Assembly (NCBI GenBank): GCA_036971475.1
Contig: JBAIZL010000005.1
Location: forward strand, 243,880,323-243,944,322
Direction of reading: 5' to 3'
DNA length: 64,000 nucleotides
Origin: Prosapia bicincta
Lineage: Eukaryota > Arthropoda > Insecta > Hemiptera > Cercopidae
The position numbers and the translations under genes were made by a program. This document shows, piece after piece, positions 12,171 through 25,300 of this stretch. The notes below the pieces were generated by a model, which was given only the letters and a program-made list of their open reading frames with translations, made no database searches and was not told where the DNA came from. Position 1 is the stretch's first letter; the number at the start of each line of letters is the position of its first letter.

Positions 12171-12271
12171 TATACCCTCTGATTGTGGTCATTTTGTTAT
12201 CGAAATGTAAGCCTGCACAATTGTTAAATTACATTTCGATAACAAAATGACCATCACAATCAGAGGGTATA
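12171..12271. repeat. Palindrome (40/43-bp arms)
   Basis: TATACCCTCTGATTGTGG...CATTTTGTTATCGAAATGTAA (12171-12210) is repeated inverted at 12229-12271 with one 3-bp insertion, separated by 18 bases. Each arm contains CTGATTG ... CGAAATG, a decayed version of the PLE terminal CTGATGA ... CGAAA arrangement, and the palindrome starts about 40 bases after a (TA)n tract. It is probably a PLE-derived snap-back end. Confidence 0.85.
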
Positions 12272-14703
12272 ACACCAACAATGTAACAAAACAAAATATT
12301 CTTTTATAGTTTGTTGTATAACCTAGCATAATAGAGTATATTATGTTAGAAATTAAATTAAGTTATTGCACCTTATGACAATGACTTGGTCGTCTATATG
12401 TAGATATTTCTTTAAACTTTACAACTTGGTAATAAGTTATTATATAATTAATATCTTGTATTGAGTTATTTCTGTCTATATCAATTGTAATGTTGACAAT
12501 GTGCCATTGGATTTTATATAAACGCAATAAATTAGAAATTTAGTTAGTGCTTTATGTTTGGTTTTAGTATTTTGCTTAAAAACTTCAAAACAACGCCTGA
12601 AATCTAGATGGCCGATTTGTTGTACGACAAACGTACTTTATTTCACTGTCAGCGCCTAGTACTTACCCTACCATCCTCTCCAAGAAACAAAGTAACTACA
12701 AGCTTAATTTTATATCGAACCGAAGAACACAACAATATCTCGTAAAGAGGATTGTTCGATCCATCGATAGAAATATAGAAAGCTTTGTGAAACGAAGAGA
12801 TCTGGAATCAGATACAATCTACTGTTATATTTTACATTATTTCGTGATTGCGGCGAACAACACGGCACAGATCTTTATCGACAGCCGCGTATTTTACAAC
12901 CCGTGTCCGTATTGAACCAACCGAATAAACAACCCGGGTTTATAGGAGACCGAGGGTATACGGAGTGAGCATTGTAGCTGGCCAACTTCGGTTTTATGGA
13001 CTTACTTAATTCAAAAACTTAATTAAGGAAACGGATACTGTTATATTAGGAAACTGTTTGTATTATCTTTTATTAACGGGAACTAGTTTACTTTTAGTTT
13101 CGTGTCAAATTAATTTCAGACCAATGTTTTTTTAAAAAAAGTGTTTTTTTTTTTAAGTCTTCTTATAAATTTATCTTTTGTTACTAACGTTTCGAATGCG
13201 TTACCGAAAACAGAATTTTGTTGAACAAAATTAATTTATATTCAATTTTTCAATTGTAAGTTTGTTTTACACTTTATACCTATATGTTTAGAAAATTTAA
13301 TGAAATAACAGCTTTGAGCAACAGTGTTGTAATTTTTAATTTTAAAGAAATAAAACTTCTTAACAACAAAATTGTTTATAAATAATCCCTATGAACATAT
13401 CCTTATTTTTAAAGGAGTATACTCTATCAAAATATAGATAAGGATTAGAAGTTGTTGTGGATAAAAAACGTTTTTATTTGAAAATAACAAAAAAACAACA
13501 AAACTATGTTCATAATTATAAGTACTTATGAACTATGTTCATTGTATAAGTATGGCGACCGGGCGAAAATCGGTATCCTAACTGATTGATCAGAAAATTT
13601 AAAATATTAGGCGAATAATTTAAGTTTAAAACTGTCCACTTCTTACAATTTATAATTGATTAACGTTTAACTATAAATCAAGATGATATTTTAAAATATA
13701 CTGCTATGTTTTTTAATTCCAACGATTTTAACAGCGAAAAAAATATATAAAAGTGTGACACATTGATTGGAATCGGTTTGTAAATGAAAGATAATCAGAA
13801 TCCAAGCCAAAATGTATAAATGAAAGTTGTAGAAAAACTTCAAAACTCATGACAATGATAGCATAAACTTTGAGCTTAAGTGACTACTACATCAATAGAG
13901 AGATCAGTTGAGTTGGTGTCGTGATTTTTACTAATTTTATCACTCATGATGATGAGATAAGTCGTTGAACCGTGTATGAGTGTAAAATGTTTATGATTGT
14001 GAGTTTGTGTAAAGCTATTTATTAATAAAAAAATAGTTTTTTTGTAAAAGTATAGAGCCTTTAGTTTTATTTAAAATGTCATTATTATTTTGTGGTCAAC
14101 TCAATATAAGCCTATGTTCTTCGTAAACATAAAATTATTACTTTGATTTAAAACATGTAAATATTCGCATGTTTTCCAAAAACACTTGTTATCTACTTTT
14201 GGCCAATTATTTGATCACATGTTGCTCGATTGGCTGTCATTAGTTAGATTATAGCTTACGGTAATCGTGTATCAAATAGTAATTCCCGAAACCGAAATGG
14301 TCACTCATTATCTTCTAAACATTTATGTAAAGCGTTGGAAATTGATATTGAACTTTCTCCGCCGAACCTTTAGCCGAAGAATTTAACGACTGATGAGGTA
14401 AAATGCTTTCTGATGTGTAAACCTCATTGCCGGTATCAAATTAAAGACCATTCATCATCAAGCACATAACGTATTGTGTTTAAATTATCTTTCTTCACTG
14501 AAAGTCATAAAACATATCATCATAATAGAACGGACATTTTAATTCTAGCGAAAATTATACTATTTAATTATTATTTTACGTTTTGTAAAAATAAGTGCAA
14601 TTATCCACTGCCAAACATTATTACTGGGAATATTTTATTAACCTTTTGGGAAAATGTTTATTGCATACGGATAATATGATATAAAAACCGATGTATGTAT
14701 GTA
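12272..14703. other. Non-coding sequence, possible conserved island
   Basis: No gene seen. 12590-12980 is clearly richer in G+C than its surroundings and looks like unique sequence of the type often retained near regulated genes, but no motif identifies it. 13000-14700 is AT-rich without visible structure. Confidence 0.45.
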
Positions 14704-14710
14704 TGTGTGT

Positions 14711-14771
<61 letters not shown>
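14704..14771. repeat. (GT)n microsatellite
   Basis: About 68 bases of GT flanked by TATGTATGTATG-type tetranucleotide units on both sides. Confidence 0.95.
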
Positions 14772-14772
<1 letters not shown>

Positions 14773-14971
14773 ATGTATGTATCTTATGATGCCTAAACAG
14801 TTAAACAGAAGAAATTTGTTTAAACAGAAGGGATTGTTTAACATATTTCCAGAATGGTTCGTGTGAAGTTTAGTGCTGATCCATCCACAGGGCTCAGCCC
14901 AGGGACTTGGATGGCCCAGAGGATTGTTCAGTGTCTAATGAATACACTTATTCTTCCACAATTCTAATGTT

Positions 14972-15083
14972 AAAATGTAGGCTAAATCTATGCTAGCGTC
15001 AAAATGTAGGCTATATCCAAGCTAGCGGTTAAATATAGGCTATATCCATGCTAGCGTCAAAATGTAGGCTATATCCATGCTTA
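14972..15083. repeat. 29-bp tandem repeat, about four copies
   Basis: The unit AAAATGTAGGCTATATCCA plus TGCTAGCGTC starts at 14972, 15001, 15030 and 15059, with exact 29-bp spacing; the last copy is incomplete. Units differ by one to four bases. Confidence 0.9.
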
Positions 15084-15318
15084 AAATTATAAACATAATG
15101 TAGAAATAAAAATATATTAATAACTATTTGTTAAGTAAATTTACTATTTACTATGTAAGTTCTATGTACAAATATTTGCGCTACACGTATTGACATTAAA
15201 AGTAGGATCGGCGAAAATACTCTTCCAAAAGCTGTTCACAGGAACCAAACGGACAACAAAAACACAGACAACCAACTTGACCCAGGCAGAAATCGTAAGA
15301 AGGAAATTCAAAAGGGAG

Positions 15319-15578
15319 ATGGTCTTAATTCCACAAATAGCTATGAATTAATCCGATTTGAAAGGACTGCAATTTCCTTTGCGACTTGCATTTGCAATAA
15401 CCATAAACAAGTTTCAAGGAAAATTATTGAACATTGCTCGAATAAATTTGGAACATCCGTGCTTTTGTCACGAACAATTGTATGTTGTGTTCTCAAGTAA
15501 TGGGACATCTAAAATTTGTATATTTATACGCCTAATGAAGTGACGAAAAACATTGTCTATCCTATAGCATTGCAGTAA
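15319..15578 (+). pseudogene. Helitron RepHel helicase, C-terminal end (fossil)
   Basis: This is the end of the Pif1-like helicase domain of a Helitron, a rolling-circle DNA transposon. It reads VLIPQIAMN, a stop, then LQFPLRLAFAITINKFQGK, then INLEHPCFCHEQLYVVFSSN, and after a one-base shift YTPNEVTKNIVYPIALQ with a natural stop at 15576-15578. The family versions of these blocks (QFPxxLAFAMTINKxQGQ, HGQLYVAxSR, NIVYPxAL) are recognisable in the same order and spacing. The Walker and Rep parts upstream are missing. A GC-rich patch at about 15680-15695 (CGCGCGCCGGGTAACG) could be the Helitron 3' hairpin, but the usual CTRR end is not clear. Confidence 0.82.
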
Positions 15579-15856
15579 ATGAAATATAATTATTTAGATA
15601 TTTGATTTACTTTTCTTATTGGAAAATTAATTAATAATTTTCAATTTTCCATTATACAATTATGACTTCAGGCCAACATCGCGCGCCGGGTAACGTTCGT
15701 AATAATTAAAAAATATGCTTTAGAGGTTTATAAAAGGAGTATATAATGATTATGGTAGAGATATAAAGGGAGTGGCTAAAACGTTAGGGGTGGTTTCAGC
15801 TACGGCCTAGAATGTACAACTTAAAAAAACCGTTCATGTTATTAACTAAAAAAGTT
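15579..15856. other. Spacer between Helitron and PLE fragments
   Basis: AT-rich. Plus-strand 15738-15810 reads a short open segment, GVYNDYGRDIKGVAKTLGVV, which I could not assign. It may be another transposon scrap. Confidence 0.35.
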
Positions 15857-16250
15857 GAATAGTATTGGTTTTTTGTATTTTGTACGATAGTTTATCTATT
15901 ATTGTGGTGTTGTATCCATTTGTGTATGCTAAATGTTTAATTGTGTCTAGTTCTTTGTTTATGTTTTCGGTGGTCATTGAGACTTTCTTAAGTCTATAGA
16001 GCATGGATCTGAAGGCAGAGTGTTTGTGTTGGATAGGGTCATTTGAGGTGTTGTGGATAAGTGTGTCTGCTGTTATGGGTATCCTGTAAATGTTGAAGCT
16101 GTGTTTTTGTGTATGGCTTTTTGTTATGGTTAGGTCATGGAAGTTTAGGGATCAGTTGGTTTCAATTTCTGAAGTGAAGTGGAGTTGTGGGTGTATTTTA
16201 TTAGTGTATGTGAGGAGTTTTTCGCATTGACGGGAGTTCAAGAGAGTTTG
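15857..16250 (-). pseudogene. PLE reverse-transcriptase thumb fragment
   Basis: On the minus strand, from about 16250 downward, the sequence reads LTYTNKIHPQLHFTSEIETN, a stop, SLNFHDLTITKSH, then after a frameshift KHSFNIYRIPITADTLIHNT, SNDPIQHKHSAFRSMLYRL and KKVSMTTENINKELDTIKHL. These are the PLE blocks that follow the YVDD box (IxFTxExExxxxLNFLDLTI, FxIYRxPTxTDxxIxxxSxHP, HKxAAxxSxxxRL). It is a different, more GC-rich PLE family than the one at 10.3-12.1 kb. Neither the active site nor the endonuclease is present. Confidence 0.83.
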
Positions 16251-16638
16251 CATTGACAGAGTTAATGTGAATGTTGAAACTGCTAAATAAATATCCCTAA
16301 ATTATATAAAAAAAACTTTAAATAAATCTAAATGACCCAAAAAACTTTAAAATATCCAATAAATTAAAAACAAAATGAAAAAACAAAAATTATAAACAAA
16401 TAATAACAATGTTTATATTGTAATCATAAATAAATAAATACTAAAAACCAACCATAGATAACCTACATTTAAGTGTAAAATAGAGTTTTCAGATTTTTCT
16501 CTACAAATTTTTTTTCTATATTATATGTAAAAAAATCTTTTCATTATAAAAATTGCTGATAACCGTTCCCGTTGATTTTGCAAAGTAATAGGCTCATTTA
16601 CTTTGTAAATAATATTTACATGTAGGTTGTATTATATA

Positions 16639-18121
16639 CAGTGAAACCTGTCTTAGGACCCTGTATTAGGCGGAATCCTGTCTATCGCGGAAAACTTTAA
16701 AAGTCCCGACTGTCGCCTATTCAATTTACCTGGTTAATAACCTTCATACGTCGGAAACTGTCTAACGCGGAAGCGGAATAAGCAAAAGGATGAGTGATAC
16801 GTATTTACTACGTCTTACTTCTGTATAAGCCGGAAATCTGATCATATACATGCTGTAAAATATAAAGTTACAATGACTTCCGTTTATATAAAATACAGTT
16901 TATAATGTATTTTTTTACCACAACAAAATTCACAGATGGTCTGCTTAATTGTAACGGATTGTATTTATTTCTGAGAACTCTGTAACAACGTTAAGGATTG
17001 CTGATATGCACAAGATAACGCAATGGTATACAAACATCCATAATTTACGATAGGCTATGTGTCAGCACTCGTTTCCTTCAAGATAACGCAATAAATGGTT
17101 TACATACATCCACGGCCAAACATATTGATGTCATATGATTGACATATTGAAAGGCGAGAGACCGCTTCATTCTAAAAGGCCAAAAACATGCGCAAATAGA
17201 AGAAAAAGAAGAAATTGAAGACGGACCAGTCGTAGAAAACAAAATAAAAACATTTGGCGAGGTTTTAATGAGAATTTGTGAGTTAGAATATTTCGCTGTA
17301 CGTATTAACAGCCCTGAAATGCGTCACCATTTGTTACAACTAAAAACAATAACTGAAACAAATGATTTTCTTTTATTTATGCTTATTTTAAGCCTACTAT
17401 GTACAGTATTGAGCATAAATACAGTAAGAGGAAAATTATAGTTTTTAATAAATTGCATCATTAGTTCATAAATTTTGTTGACAAGAGTAAAATTGTTTTA
17501 GTTTTATAGTTCTCTATTAAAAATGTTTTGTGGAGAAGGATAAAAGGATGCTGCATTAAAAGGTAAGATTTTTATTATGTGATGTAGGTTTTAACATTTT
17601 CTGTAGTATGCATAGCCACCACCACCTAGAAAACAAGGTTTGCGAGATGTGACGTCACGGGAGATGTGGCTACGGGCTGTCATTAGGCAATCAAGATAAC
17701 CGATATTACTGTTGAATGACGTTTATTTAGGCGTTAAAATGTGATAGTTTTCTTGTGATTTAAATACACTTGCTTTATATGTTGAAGTGTTATCTCTGTA
17801 GGAAATAAACAGTCAGTACTTAATCGAAATAAATAATTAAATTAAATACTGTATTAGAACAAATGTAGACACAATGACAATTAATTGTCCGTTATCTATG
17901 TGGTGTTGGTACAGCGCCATACAGTTAAGATCGGTAGAAATAATAGTCTTATAGCTAAGAATCCCCAAGGCCTACCCTCATCCCAACGCTAAAAATAGAC
18001 TCAGCAAATGTTTCTTGATGTTGCGATCATACAGTACACTACTACTGTATAAGCCGGAAACCTGTCTTAGACGGATAAAAATGCCGGTCCCAATGGATTC
18101 CGGCTTAAACAGGTTTCACTG
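16639..18121. mobile_element. pogo/Tigger-like DNA transposon, 1483 bp, with TA duplication
   Basis: The left end reads CAGTGAAACCTGTCTTAGG and the right end is its inverted counterpart (AAACAGGTTTCACTG), each flanked by TA (16637-16638 and 18122-18123), the target duplication of Tc1/mariner/pogo transposons. Subterminal motifs of the type CTGTATAAGCCGGAAA occur near both ends (about 16820 and 18043), as do CCTGTCTTAG and CGGAATCC. The element is much shorter than an autonomous pogo element and holds only a C-terminal transposase scrap, so it is an internally deleted, non-autonomous copy. Confidence 0.88.
17176..17440 (+). pseudogene. pogo-like transposase C-terminal remnant
   Basis: An open stretch without a start codon reads KHAQIEEKEEIEDGPVVENK, IKTFGEVLMRICELEYFAV, RINSPEMRHHLLQLKTITE. 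The acidic patch followed by an amphipathic helix with Leu/Phe spacing resembles the tail of CENP-B/Tigger-type transposases. The match is to pattern rather than to a strict motif, and its position inside a pogo-like element supports it. The stop is at 17438-17440. Confidence 0.55.
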
Positions 18122-19852
18122 TACTTCATATTATTATTTTGTTAAGGTTTTCAGAGATAATTCTATATGTATATTTTTTGTCTATGCTATTTGTTTTTTG
18201 CGTAAGTTTTAAGTACGTTATAGTTCTGTTACGTGTGTCCATTTGTTTTAACATTTTTTAAGAGAATATGTCTAAATAAAATTTTCTGATATCGTTATTC
18301 GTGATGTTTTTTATACAAATGAATATGTTAATTACATTTTCTCTTTTTTATTTACATTTTATTCAATGTATCTTTTTTACATTTAAAACACTTTTTCCCT
18401 AAACAAAAATACATTATTGGGAATTTCAGTTTATTGGTTTGTTTTAAAAGATTTTTTTTTTTTTTGTAACAGTAATCTTAGACATTTCAAAATATATTTC
18501 CAATATAGTTGTAAACTACGAAACGTTTAATATTTGGCTCTAAGTATCTATGAAATATCTTAAATAAGGATTCGCCTTCTTTAGACAAGTCTCAGTTTTT
18601 CCTCCCCGCAACAGCATTCCTCAACACACATCACAATCTAATTACTCCATTCCATGCTTACATTAATTACGATTGTATTCCCGTAATTGCCCGGTTTCCT
18701 AAAGTTTAATTGGTCGAGTTTATATTTAACTTTTAATTACGATTTTGCCCGCGGCACTACACAAAGCGGGATTAACGCTTTACTTTATTTACACGGGCAT
18801 TAACACTGCCAACTAGGCCTGGCGCTCTATTTCTGTCGGCAATGATGGATAGCTTCTAAAAACTTTTCGATTCATAAACTAATTTACCCGAGAGTGGATG
18901 TTAACTTTTCAGTTATCAATCAACTGTAAGGCAACACCATTGTAAAACTAATTAGCAACGGGTTGGGTCTAGTGCGACACTTCTAAAGTTCGAGCCAGGC
19001 ACTCACTAGTTAAATTGTGTTTTGGATAGTTTTGCTATTAGGGTTCAAAATTACATTGAGATGTGTAGTTTTCTAACACTTTGAGGGCTCTTCCTCAATT
19101 AAGAAACTTTAGTTTTCAATTTTTTTTTGTTTCCAGGCTACTGATTCCCCAATTTTGGTTTTAATATAAGGAGGTAATTGTATAAGAAAGTGTTGAACAT
19201 TTTACTGATTTTATAAATCACAATCTAAAACTTAACAATCCAACAGTATATTGTTTCTTGTATATCATCAACAATAAATTGTATACATTTTTATTATTGT
19301 AAAATTTTGTGCGTTTTTCCAGAATGGGATAGTTGATCAAGATTTGAGTTCAATTAATCACTTTCGCTTTAATTACTTCTGTAAGATGATATAATGCCTA
19401 TATAACCGATAAACGTACATTCGTATAAAAAATTCAAAAGGTAAAATTTAAATAAAAAATTAAAAATCTACTTTGTCTATTTTATTGCTATATTTTTTTT
19501 AAATCTTAAAGCTATGTTTATTTTTACATTACAATTTGACATTTTTTATCACATTTTCAAAATCATTTCACTTATAACGAAATAAAAATGCTGAAGTATC
19601 TACCTTATACCAATGTCTGCAGGTCTGAAATACAATCAGTTAACATACATATGTTCTCGTGAGGAGTAGAAAGCAGCTCGAGAGAGTTTAAGAGTAGTAA
19701 TTATCTATTCATTGCTCTCAAGTATTGGTGGTTCATTAAAAAGTTTTTTAACAAAAAAAAGGATAAAAATTAAAACAATTGCCTTCTCATTTCAGAAATA
19801 TTTCATCGATTTATGCTATACGTCTAAGGCTTTGTTTGTTTAGCTAAACGAA
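18122..19852. other. Non-coding sequence with homeodomain-site-rich island
   Basis: No gene. 18590-18960 is GC-richer, unique-looking and contains repeated TTAATTACGATT-type words (18662, 18735) and several TAATTA/TTTAATTG cores, which are typical homeodomain recognition sequences. This is compatible with a regulatory element, but such words are common by chance in AT-rich DNA. The remainder is AT-rich. Confidence 0.35.
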
Positions 19853-20091
19853 ACCGAGAGTGTATACAGAGGTTACCGAGAGTAGATACAGTAAATAAAG
19901 AGAGTGGACATACTGGATACCGAGAGTGGACACATTGCATACCGAGAGTAGATACAGTGGATACCGATGGTAGATACAGTGGATACCGATAGTGGACACA
20001 ATGCATACCGAGAGTAGATACAGTGGATACCGATGGTAGATAGAGTGGATACCGAGGATAAATATAGTGGATACCGATAATGGACACAATG

Positions 20092-21381
20092 CAACCGAGA
20101 GTGAATAAAGTGAACGCCTAGAGTGGATACAGTACATCCTGAGAGAGGATACAGTGGATAATGAGAAGGGATAGAGTGGATAAGGAGAGTGGACACAGCG
20201 GATACCAAAAGCGGACACAATGCATACCGAGAGTAAATACATAGATACCGAAGGTAGATACAGGGAATACCGAGGGTAGATACAATGGATACCACGATTG
20301 GACACAATGCATAAAAAGAGTAGATACAGTGGATACCGAGGGTAGATACAGTGAATACCGATAGTGGACACAATGCATAACGAGAGTAAATACATAGATA
20401 CCGAAGGTAGATACAGTTGATACCGAGATTGAACATAATGCATAACGAGAGTAGATACAGTGGATACCGAAGGTAGATACAGTGAATACCGAGGATAAAT
20501 ATAGTGGATACCGATAATGGACACAATGCAACCGAGAGTGAATAAAGTGAACGCCTAGAGTGGATACAGTACATCCTGAGAGAGGATACAGTGGATAATG
20601 AGAAGGGATAGAGTGGATAAGGAGAGTGGACACAGCGGATACCAAAAGCGGACACAATGCATACCGAGAGTAAATACATAGATACCGAAGGTAGATACAG
20701 GGAATACCGAGGGTAGATACAATGGATACCACGATTGGACACAATGCATAAAAAGAGTAGATACAGTGGATACCGAGGGTAGATACAGTGAATACCGATA
20801 GTGGACACAATGCATAACGAGAGTAAATACATAGATACCGAAGGTAGATACAGTGGATACCGAGATTGAACATAATGCATAACGAGAGTAGATACAGTGG
20901 ATACCGAAGGTAGATACAGTGAATACCGAGGATAAATATAGTGGATACCGATTATGGACACAATGCAACCGAGAGTGAATAAAGTGAACGCCTAGAGTGG
21001 ATACAGTACATCCTGAGAGAGGATACAGTGGATAATGAGAAGGGATAGAGTGGATAAGGAGAGTGGACACAGCGGATACCAAAAGCGGACACAATGCATA
21101 CCGAGAGTAAATACATAGATACCGAAGGTAGATACAGTGAATACCGAGGGTAGGTACAATGGATACCGCGATTGGACACAATGCATAACGAGAGTAGATA
21201 CAGTGGATACCGAGGGTAGATACAGTGAATATCGATAGTGGACACAATGCATAACGAGAGTAGATACAGTGGATACCGAGGGTAGATACAGTGGATACCG
21301 AGATTGAACACAATGCATAACGAGAGTAGATACAGTGGATACCGAAGGTAGATACAGTGAATACCGATAGTGGACACAATG
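20092..21381. repeat. Higher-order repeat, about 437-bp period
   Basis: The marker CAACCGAGAGTGAATAAAGTG starts at 20092, 20529 and 20966, and a variant occurs at 21382. The spacings are 437, 437 and 416 bp. These equal 20, 20 and 19 monomers minus 2-3 bases, so whole blocks of 19-20 monomers have been duplicated. The first two copies are nearly identical over their length. Confidence 0.9.
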
Positions 21382-22347
21382 CAACCGAGAGTGGATAAAG
21401 TGAACGCCTATAGTGGGTACAGTGCATACTGAGAGAGGATACAGGGGATATCGATTGGGGATGCACTGGATACCTAGAGTGGACACAATGCATACCGAGA
21501 GTGGATAGAGTGGACACAAAGAGTGGATTCGGTGCATACAAAGAATGGATACAATAAACCCCGAAAAAGGATAGAGATGATAACGAGAGTGGGTACAGTG
21601 GATACCGAGAGTAAATATCGATAGTGGATACAGAGAGAGGATACCGAGAGCGTAAACTGTGAATAGAGGAGATACCGAGAGTGCGTACAATGGATACCGA
21701 GAGAAGTAACAGTGGATAGTGAGAATGGAGACGGTGGATAGTGAGAATGGAGACGGTGGATACAGAGAGTATATATAGTGGATACCGAGGTTAGATAGAG
21801 TGGATACCGAGGGTAGATACAGTAGATACCGAGAGTAGATACAGTGGATACCGAGAGTAGATACAGTGGATACCGAGAGTAGATACAGTGGATACCGAGA
21901 GTAGATACAGTGGATACCGAGAGTAGATACAGTGGATAATGAGGGTAGATACAGTGGATACCGAGAGATGTAACAGTTGATAATGAGGGTAAATACAGTG
22001 GATACCGAGAGAAGTAACAGTGGATACTGAGAATGGACACGGTGGATACAGAGAGTATGTACAGTGGATACAGAGAGTATGTACAGTGGATACCGAGAGT
22101 AGATACAGTGGATAATGAGGGTAGATACAGTGGATACCGAGAGAAGTAACAGTGGATACTGAGAATGGACACGGTGGATACAGAGAGTATGTACAGTGGA
22201 TACAGAGAGTATGTACAGTGGATACCGAGAGTAGATACAGTGGATACCGAGAGTAGATACAGTGGATACCAAGAGTGGATACAGTGGATACCGAGAGTAG
22301 ATACAGTGGATACCGAGAGTAGATACAGTGGATACCGAGAGTAGATA

Positions 22348-25300
22348 CAGTAGATACCGAGAGTGGATACCGAGAGAAGTAACAGTGGATACTGAGAATG
22401 GACACGGTGGATACAGAGAGTATGTACAGTGGATACAGAGAGTATGTACAGTGGATACCGAGAGTAGATACAGCGGATACCGAGGTCAGATACAGTGGAT
22501 AATGAGGGTAGATACAGTGCATTCGAGAATGGATAAGGTGAACGCTTAGAGTGCATACAGTGCATACTAAGAGAGGATATGGTGGATATCGAGAGGGAAT
22601 GCAATGGATACCTAGAATGGGCACAATTCATACCGAGAGTGAATAAAGTGGACATAATGAGTGGGTTCAGTGCATACAAAGAGTGGATACAATAGACACC
22701 GAAAGTGGATAGAGAGGATAATGAGAGTGGGTATAGTGGATATTGGAGTGGGCACAATGTATACCGAAAGTGGATACTAATATTGGATACAGGGGAAACC
22801 GAGAGAGGATTTCATATTGAGATTGGAAACAATGCATACCAAGAGTAGATACAGGTGATACCAAAAGAAAATACAGTTGATAAAGTGAGGAGATACAGTG
22901 GATACCAGGAGTGGACACAATGCATACCAAGAGGGGATACAGTGGATACCGAGAGAAGTAACAGTGGATACTGAGAATGGACACGGTGGATACAGAGAGT
23001 ATGTACAGTGGATACCAAGAGTGGACACAATGCATACCAAGAGGGGATACAGTGGATACCAAGAGGAGTAACAGTGGATATTGAGAATGGACACGGTGGA
23101 TACAGAGAGTATGTACAGTGGATACCGAGAGAAGTAACAGTGGATACTGAGAATGGACACGGTGGATACAGAGAGTATGTACAGTGTATACCAAGAGTGG
23201 ACACAATGCATACCAAGAGGGGATACAGTGGATACCGAGAGAATTAACAGTGGATACTGAGAATGGACACGGTGGATACAGAGAATATGTACAGTGGATA
23301 CCAAGAGTGGACACAATGCATACCAAGAGGGGATACAGTGGATACCGAGAGAAGTAACATTGGATACTGAGAATGGACACGGTGGATACAGAGAGTATAT
23401 ACAGTGGATACCAAGAGTGGACACAATGCATACCAAGAGGGGATACAGTGGATACCGAGAGAAGTAACAGTGGATACTGAGAATGGACACGGTGGATACA
23501 AAGAGTATGTACAGTGGATACCAAGAGTGGACACAATGCATACCAAGAGGGGATACAGTGGATACCAAGAGAAGTAACAGTGGATACTGAGAATGGACAC
23601 GGTGGATACAGAGAGTATGTACAGTGGATACCGAGAGAAGTAACAGTGGATACTGAGAATGGACACGGTGGATACAGAGAGTATGTACAGTAAATACCAA
23701 GTGTGGACACAATGTATACCAAGAGGGGATACAGTGGATACCGAGAGAAGTAACAGTGGATACTGAGAATGGACTAGGTGGATACAGAGAATATGTACAG
23801 TGGATACCAAGAGTGGACACAATGCATACCAAGAGGGGATACAGTGGATACCGAGAGAAGTAACAGTGGATACTGAGAATGGACACGGTGGATACAGAGA
23901 GTATATACTGTGGATACCGAGAGTAGATACAGTGGATACCGAGAGTAGATACAGTGGATACCAAGAGTGGATACAGTGGATACCGAGAGTAGATACAGTG
24001 GATACCGAGAGTAGGTACAGTGGATACCGAGAGTAGATACAGTGGATACCGAGAGTAGATACAGTAGATACCGAGAGTGGATACCGAGAGAAGTAACAGT
24101 GGATACTGAGAATGGACACGGTGGATACAGAGAGTATGTACAGTGGATACAGAGAGTATGTACAGTGGATACCGAGAGTAGATACAGCGGATACCGAGGT
24201 TAGATACAGTGGATAATGAGGGTAGATACAATGCATTCGAGAATGGATAAGGTGAACGCTTAGAGTGCATACAGTGCATACTAAGAGAGGATATGGTGGA
24301 TATCGAGAGGGAATGCAATGGATACCTAGAATGGGCACAATTCATACCGAGAGTGAATAAAGTGGACATAATGAGTGGGTTCAGTGCATACAAAGAGTGG
24401 ATACAATAGACACCGAAAGTGGATAGAGAGGATAATGAGAGTGGGTATAGTGGATATTGGAGTGGGCACAATGTATACCGAAAGTGGATACTAATATTGG
24501 ATACAGGGGAAACCGAGAGAGGATTTCATATTGAGATTGGAAACAATGCATACCAAGAGTAGATACAGGTGATACCAAAAGAAAATACAGTTGATAAAGT
24601 GAGGAGATACAGTGGATACCAGGAGTGGACACAATGCATACCAAGAGGGGATACAGTGGATACCGAGAGAAGTAACAGTGGATACTGAGAATGGACACGG
24701 TGGATACAGAGAGTATGTACAGTGGATACCAAGAGTGGACACAATGCATACCAAGAGGGGATACAGTGGATACCAAGAGGAGTAACAGTGGATACTGAGA
24801 ATGGACACGGTGGATACAGAGAGTATGTACAGTGGATACCGAGAGAAGTAACAGTGGATACTGAGAATGGACACGGTGGATACAGAGAGTATGTACAGTG
24901 TATACCAAGAGTGGACACAATGCATACCAAGAGGGGATACAGTGGATACCGAGAGAATTAACAGTGGATACTGAGAATGGACACGGTGGATACAGAGAAT
25001 ATGTACAGTGGATACCAAGAGTGGACACAATGCATACCAAGAGGGGATACAGTGGATACCGAGAGAAGTAACATTGGATACTGAGAATGGACACGGTGGA
25101 TACAGAGAGTATATACAGTGGATACAAAGAGTGGACACAATGCATACCAAGAGGGGATACAGTGGATACCGAGAGAAGTAACAGTGAATACTGAGAATGG
25201 ACACGGTGGATACAGAGAGTATGTACAGTGGATACCAAGAGTGGACACAATGCATACCAAGAGGGGATACAGTGGATACCAAGAGAAGTAACAGTGGATA

